DNA from: Aureococcus anophagefferens
Taxonomy: Eukaryota > Sar > Pelagophyceae > Pelagomonadales > Pelagomonadaceae
Assembly: GCF_000186865.1 (NCBI RefSeq)
Contig: NW_008705564.1
Span: 2,871,780 to 2,884,622 of the forward strand
Direction: 5' to 3'
Length of the DNA stretch: 12,843 nucleotides
Shown here: piece by piece, positions 12,442 to 12,843 of the stretch
Layout: each line of letters begins with the position of its first letter
Position numbering within the stretch: the first letter of the stretch is position 1
The notes under the pieces: model-generated
Told to the model about the DNA's origin: nothing
The model's input: only the letters and a program-made list of their open reading frames with translations
Databases searched by the model: none
Position numbers and translations under genes: made by a program

Positions 12442-12843
12442 GGTTGTTGTCGCGGGCGGGCGGGAGAGCGTCGACCGGTTGGGAGAGCGCCAAGCTTGAA
12501 CCAGTTCTGTCTTAGCGCATTAGGCGACGCACCCCGCCTACGCGCCTGCCTTGGGCGGACGCGGTTCTTTGCATGCACGCGCGTCGCTCATGAAGGCCTT
12601 CATGAGCGTCGCTGGCGCGGCGGTCGACGTCGAAGCCTCGTCGAGCCCGGCGTCGATGCACGCCACCCGGGACGCGGCGGCTGCCCCTGGCGCCAGAGGC
12701 CGGCGTCGAAGTTCCGCGGAACGCCCAGCCGTGACGAGTGGAGGAGCGGGGATTTAGGACGGGCGCGCGCCCGGGGGGCGCGCGTCGTATCGCGGGGGCG
12801 TATTGTCATTGGGTGTTCGGCGTCGTCGCGCGCGGCGCCGGAT
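12442..12843. other. right edge: upstream flank of the carbamoyltransferase gene, no gene seen
   Basis: These 402 bp would hold the carbamoyltransferase promoter, which is AT-richer around 12485-12530. Short open frames on either strand show no recognisable protein. A perfect palindrome lies at 12585-12608 and a small one (tgcatgca) near 12570. GC-only stretches resume at 12758. Confidence 0.45.
12585..12608. repeat. 24-bp perfect palindrome
   Basis: Bases 12585-12596 are exactly complementary to 12597-12608 with no spacer, centred on AGGCCT. After one mismatched pair the symmetry resumes for three more pairs (12581-12583 with 12610-12612). It lies about 145-170 bp upstream of the carbamoyltransferase start codon. 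It could be a dimeric factor site or a cruciform-prone element. Confidence 0.85.

Noticed and set aside
12495..12520. Minus-strand ggttcaagc near the carbamoyltransferase promoter, also T-loop-like.
   Set aside because: The stem is unpaired beyond wobble pairs and no cloverleaf is possible.
12551..12757. Short open frame of 68 codons over the palindrome.
   Set aside because: It has no upstream ATG context of note, no homology that I recognise, and part of it is forced by the palindrome.
1..12843. CRISPR arrays, insertion sequences, rRNA or bacterial operons.
   Set aside because: No spaced direct repeats of suitable length, no transposase, no rRNA-like sequence, and introns plus eukaryotic gene families argue against a bacterial origin.

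Overview
The window reads as nuclear DNA from a very GC-rich, gene-dense eukaryotic microalga. The evidence is eukaryotic protein families (COX17, a cold-shock-domain RNA-binding protein with an RS-rich N-terminus, RNase-inhibitor-type LRRs), spliceosomal introns that can be placed by protein homology, a TTAGGG/CCCTAA telomere-type array, genes on both strands with no operons, and intergenic gaps often below 150 bp. A pelagophyte such as Aureococcus is my best guess. That is inference from composition and style, not a match I could run.

Layout, left to right. 103-864 (+) is a catechol O-methyltransferase-like enzyme. It converges on a minus-strand gene (925-about 1794) for a thioredoxin-fold protein whose frame continues across an internal TGA. 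An AT-richer gap of about 100 bp separates this gene from the divergent plus-strand start of an AlkB-type Fe(II)/2-oxoglutarate dioxygenase (1892-2683). The AlkB frame is broken by 52 bp of CCCTAA repeats that interrupt the gene without shifting its frame. Then come three minus-strand genes: a three-exon RS/cold-shock/glycine-rich protein (2858-3884), an armadillo-repeat protein (4334-5071) and a membrane-anchored arylsulfotransferase-like protein (5390-7219). A divergent promoter of about 330 bp leads to a large plus-strand LRR protein with SRPG-rich disordered ends (7546-10269). A 740-bp stretch without a supportable gene holds G-rich and CG-alternating motifs. It is followed by COX17 (11010-11351, +), whose two small introns look like GC-AG introns, and by aspartate carbamoyltransferase (11452-12441, -). 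The right end holds no gene I can support but has a 24-bp perfect palindrome.

The genes do not form one pathway: pyrimidine synthesis, copper delivery to cytochrome oxidase, RNA binding, methyl and sulfuryl transfer, and protein scaffolds. Most of the biology worth a second look is in gene structure: telomere-type repeats inside a DNA/RNA-repair gene, an in-frame TGA in a redox-fold gene, small stop-free GC-AG introns in COX17, and a tandem duplication at the tail of the carbamoyltransferase gene.
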